From an uncultured Bacteriovorax sp. (GTDB taxonomy: Bacteria > Bdellovibrionota > Bacteriovoracia > Bacteriovoracales > Bacteriovoracaceae): a DNA stretch of 7,284 nt. The stretch is taken from NCBI GenBank assembly GCA_946482295.1, contig CAMLRB010000180.1, forward strand, positions 1-7,284, written 5' to 3'. Positions 5,410 to 7,284 of this stretch are shown here, piece after piece (the stretch's first letter is position 1; the number at the start of each line of letters is the position of its first letter). The notes beneath the pieces are model-generated. The model was not told the origin of the DNA, made no database searches, and worked only from the letters and a program-made list of their open reading frames with translations. Both the position numbers and the translations under genes were made by a program.

Positions 5410-6690
5410 ATGATTGAAGAATACAAAAAACTTCTTTCAGATCGATTCAATAATGTTCGTGAAAAATCAGTTCCTAGTAAATCGAAAGGGCCACATAAAG
5501 ATTGGGAAGGAATGGAAGTGTCGAAGAGTGATTCATTCGATGAATCTCCAGCGACTGGTGTTCCTCTTGCTACACTGGAAAAAGTTTCGAAGGCCATCAA
5601 TACTGTTCCTCAAGGAATGACGTTGATGAAAAAAGCGGAGAAAGTTTTAGAAGACAGAAAAGCTGCTTTCTCAAATGATAAATTAGATTGGGCCTCGGCC
5701 GAATTACTCGCATATGGATCCCTGCTTGCTGAAGGACATCCTCTGCGTTTCACAGGTCAAGATGTTATCCGTGGAACTTTTTCTCACAGACACGCTAAAA
5801 TATTCGATGAAAATACAAACGAATCATACTGCGGTCTGGAGCACATTGGGCCTAATCAAGGTTATGTGAGCATGTATAACTCACTTCTTTCTGAGTATGC
5901 TGTTCTTGGATTTGAATTTGGTTATTCATGGGCGACTCCAAAAGCATTAACAATTTGGGAAGCGCAATTTGGAGATTTCTCAAATGGTGCTCAAATCATT
6001 ATCGATCAATATCTCGCAAGTGCTGAAGTAAAATGGCAGCGTATGAGTGGACTTGTTATGCTTCTTCCTCACGGACATGAAGGCGCAGGTCCCGAACACT
6101 CAAGTGCAAGACCTGAGCGTTACCTGCAGCTAGCTGCTGAAAATAATATGGTGGTAGCAAACGCTACAACTCCAGCGAACATGTTTCACCTCCTTCGTCG
6201 TCAGATTAAATGGAACTTCAGAAAACCAGCAGTTGTTCTTACGCCAAAATCACTTTTAAGAGACCCTCGTTGTACATCAACTAAAGATGAATTCATCAAC
6301 GGCCGTTTTCAAGAAGTGATTGATGATCCAAATACAGGGAAAAAAGTAGCGAAAGTTGTTCTGTGTACAGGGAAAATTTATTACGACTTATACGAAAAGA
6401 AGATTGCAGATAAACGCGATGATGTAGCGATTGTTCGTCTTGAACAAATCCACCCATTGCCAGAAAAACAATTGAAGAAAGTTTTTGCTAAATACAAAGA
6501 CGCAGCAAAAGTCTGGGTTCAAGAAGAACCAATTAACATGGGCTATTGGGCCTATTTAACTCGTTTCATGGATGTACTCGAAGGTTTTAAAGTCATCGCA
6601 AGAAAAGCGACACCAAGTCCAGCGACAGGTTTCTCGAACGTCCATAAAAAAGAACAAGCAGATATCATTACCCAAGCTTTTGCTAAATAA
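5410..6690 (+). CDS. sucA: SucA C-terminal fragment (up to 426 aa): transketolase pyrimidine-binding and C-terminal domains
   Basis: Open and well conserved from just after the TAG to TAA 6688-6690. In full-length numbering it contains FTGQDVIRGTFSHRHA (about 600-614), LLSEYAVLGFEFGYSWA, LTIWEAQFGDFSNGAQ, the signature LPHGHEGAGPEHSSARPERY (from 704) and TPKSLLR. Its end, ATGFSNVHKKEQADIITQAF, is typical of SucA. The first ATG is 5410, but no SD precedes it (ACTCGCTCACGAA), and the eight residues between the stop and this ATG belong to the conserved protein. Independent translation is therefore poorly supported. No frameshift or further stop occurs in these 426 codons, so the TAG is either very recent, an error or tolerated. 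The SD for sucB overlaps the end of this fragment. Confidence 0.7.
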   Translation: MIEEYKKLLSDRFNNVREKSVPSKSKGPHKDWEGMEVSKSDSFDESPATGVPLATLEKVSKAINTVPQGMTLMKKAEKVLEDRKAAFSNDKLDWASAELLAYGSLLAEGHPLRFTGQDVIRGTFSHRHAKIFDENTNESYCGLEHIGPNQGYVSMYNSLLSEYAVLGFEFGYSWATPKALTIWEAQFGDFSNGAQIIIDQYLASAEVKWQRMSGLVMLLPHGHEGAGPEHSSARPERYLQLAAENNMVVANATTPANMFHLLRRQIKWNFRKPAVVLTPKSLLRDPRCTSTKDEFINGRFQEVIDDPNTGKKVAKVVLCTGKIYYDLYEKKIADKRDDVAIVRLEQIHPLPEKQLKKVFAKYKDAAKVWVQEEPINMGYWAYLTRFMDVLEGFKVIARKATPSPATGFSNVHKKEQADIITQAFAK

Positions 6691-6701
6691 GGAAACTAGA
6701 A

Positions 6702-7284
6702 ATGAGTGTAGAATTAAAAATTCCCGTCATCGGTGAGTCAGTAACAGAAGTCACACTTTCATCTTGGTTAAAAAAAGATGGAGAGTACGTCAATGAAGGT
6801 GAAGCCGTTTGCGAAATCGAATCAGATAAAGCATCAATGGAGCTTCCGGCACCAAGCTCTGGTGTCTTAAAAATTATGGCCCAAGCGGGTGCAGAATTGA
6901 AAATTGGGGAGAAGATAGGGGAGCTCGATACGTCGGCCGCTAAGACTTCTGCTCCAGCAGTAGCTGAAGCTCCAAAAGCAGCATCAGCAGCACCGGCCCC
7001 AGCTCCAGCGCCAACTTCAACTAAAGAAGTGAATATTCCTTCACCTGCTGCTCGCAAAATTCTCGATGAGAAAAACGTTACTGCTGATTCAGTTAAAGGA
7101 TCGGGTAAAGACGGGCGTATAACAAAAGAAGACGCGATGAAAGCCGCGCCAGCGGCGCACCCCAACTCCACAGATGGCACTAAAACAGCGGCTCCTGTAG
7201 TAAGTCCCCCTGTACGCAAAACTAGTGGCGACAAACGCGGTGTTCGCAATGAAAAGATGACTCGTCTTCGTAAAACAATTGCAA
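6702..7284 (+). CDS. sucB: Dihydrolipoyllysine succinyltransferase (E2 of the 2-oxoglutarate dehydrogenase complex), 5' part
   Basis: SucB takes the succinyl group from SucA on its swinging lipoyl arm and passes it to CoA, and forms the core of the complex. The first 194 codons are present and the gene runs off the right edge. Residues 1-76 are one lipoyl domain with the attachment Lys43 in EIESDKASMELPAP. Residues 77-109 are an Ala/Pro-rich flexible linker. Residues 112-147 are the peripheral-subunit-binding domain that holds E3 and E1 (IPSPAARKILDEKNV, then GSGKDGRITKEDAM). A second linker follows, and NEKMTRLRKTIA (183-194) opens the catalytic acyltransferase domain. SucB rather than the pyruvate-complex E2 is called because it follows sucA by 11 nt and has the PVIGESVTE opening and a single lipoyl domain. 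The start is ATG 6702; SD AAGGAA (6689-6694) overlaps the sucA stop. Confidence 0.92.
   Translation, partial: MSVELKIPVIGESVTEVTLSSWLKKDGEYVNEGEAVCEIESDKASMELPAPSSGVLKIMAQAGAELKIGEKIGELDTSAAKTSAPAVAEAPKAASAAPAPAPAPTSTKEVNIPSPAARKILDEKNVTADSVKGSGKDGRITKEDAMKAAPAAHPNSTDGTKTAAPVVSPPVRKTSGDKRGVRNEKMTRLRKTIA

Larger units (their letters stand above)
3955..6690 (+). pseudogene. sucA: sucA (odhA), 2-oxoglutarate dehydrogenase E1, interrupted by an in-frame TAG at codon 477
   Basis: The whole gene encodes the thiamine-diphosphate E1 subunit of the 2-oxoglutarate dehydrogenase complex. It decarboxylates 2-oxoglutarate and passes the succinyl group to the lipoyl arm of SucB (TCA cycle, cytoplasm). The 911-codon length is close to E. 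coli SucA (933 aa). Conservation runs unbroken on both sides of the TAG at 5383-5385, in one frame (bases 3955 and 5410 are in phase). The local alignment DKLLAGG-stop-IKAELAHEM fits DKLEQEKVATLEDATEM of E. coli without a gap, so nothing is missing but one residue. The start is ATG 3955, with SD AAAGG (3944-3948) 6 nt upstream; the in-frame TTG at 3949 has no room for an SD. Labelled a pseudogene only because of the stop. It could equally be a sequencing error, a recent mutation or a readthrough gene. Confidence 0.8.

Noticed and set aside
5383..5412. Reassignment of TAG to an amino acid across the genome, or an efficient internal restart at ATG 5410
   Set aside because: The methyltransferase, ychJ and the 247-aa gene all end naturally in TAG, which argues against genome-wide recoding. 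No SD lies 5-12 nt before ATG 5410.
6683..7249. A 188-codon open frame on the minus strand opposite sucB
   Set aside because: It mirrors the Ala/Pro-rich, low-complexity sucB linker. Its Ala/Gly/Ser-rich translation is what the complement of such codons gives, and sucB is unmistakable on the other strand.
1..7284. CRISPR arrays, tRNA or rRNA genes, toxin-antitoxin pairs or a defence cassette
   Set aside because: No regularly spaced repeats, cloverleaf-like segments or matching protein motifs were seen on either strand.

Overview
The window looks like a chromosomal stretch from a moderately AT-rich Gram-negative bacterium. The best guess is a Bdellovibrio-and-like organism (Bacteriovorax or Peredibacter type). 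This rests on overall protein flavour and on the mix of an odhA/sucA-sucB pair, a short YchJ-type SEC-C protein and a lone Y1 (HUH) transposase-like gene. It is inference, because no rRNA or other marker gene is present. Genes start at ATG after AGGAG/AAGG-type Shine-Dalgarno (SD) sites and stop at TAA or TAG.

Left part (1-1480): the last 62 codons of a RecQ helicase (HRDC domain) run into the window. They overlap tail-to-tail, by 84 bp, a GNAT acetyltransferase gene on the minus strand. A Y1_Tnp/RAYT-like single-gene transposase reads divergently from the acetyltransferase. It has a HUH motif and a candidate catalytic Tyr, and its ribosome site sits in a small palindrome. Two inverted repeats, one followed by a T run, fill the 110 bp behind it.

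Middle (1478-3813): an unrecognised 247-aa protein lies on the minus strand. Divergent from it is a compact plus-strand operon: a four-helix membrane protein, a SAM-dependent methyltransferase (1-nt gap) and a YchJ/SEC-C protein (9-nt gap). A good sigma70-like promoter precedes this operon.

Right part (3814-7284): the TCA-cycle 2-oxoglutarate dehydrogenase operon, sucA then sucB, with sucB cut by the window edge. sucB is 11 nt behind sucA and encodes a lipoyl domain, an Ala/Pro linker, an E3-binding domain and the start of the catalytic domain. The main surprise is that sucA is full length and conserved from end to end (911 codons) but carries one in-frame TAG at codon 477. This divides it into an N-terminal thiamine-diphosphate half and a C-terminal half. 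Nothing nearby looks like an efficient restart or a known readthrough signal, so a point mutation or sequence error is the first explanation, and readthrough or suppression the more interesting one. A perfect 7-bp inverted repeat fills the spacer of a candidate sucA promoter.

I found no CRISPR array, tRNA, rRNA, defence island or wholly new system in the window.
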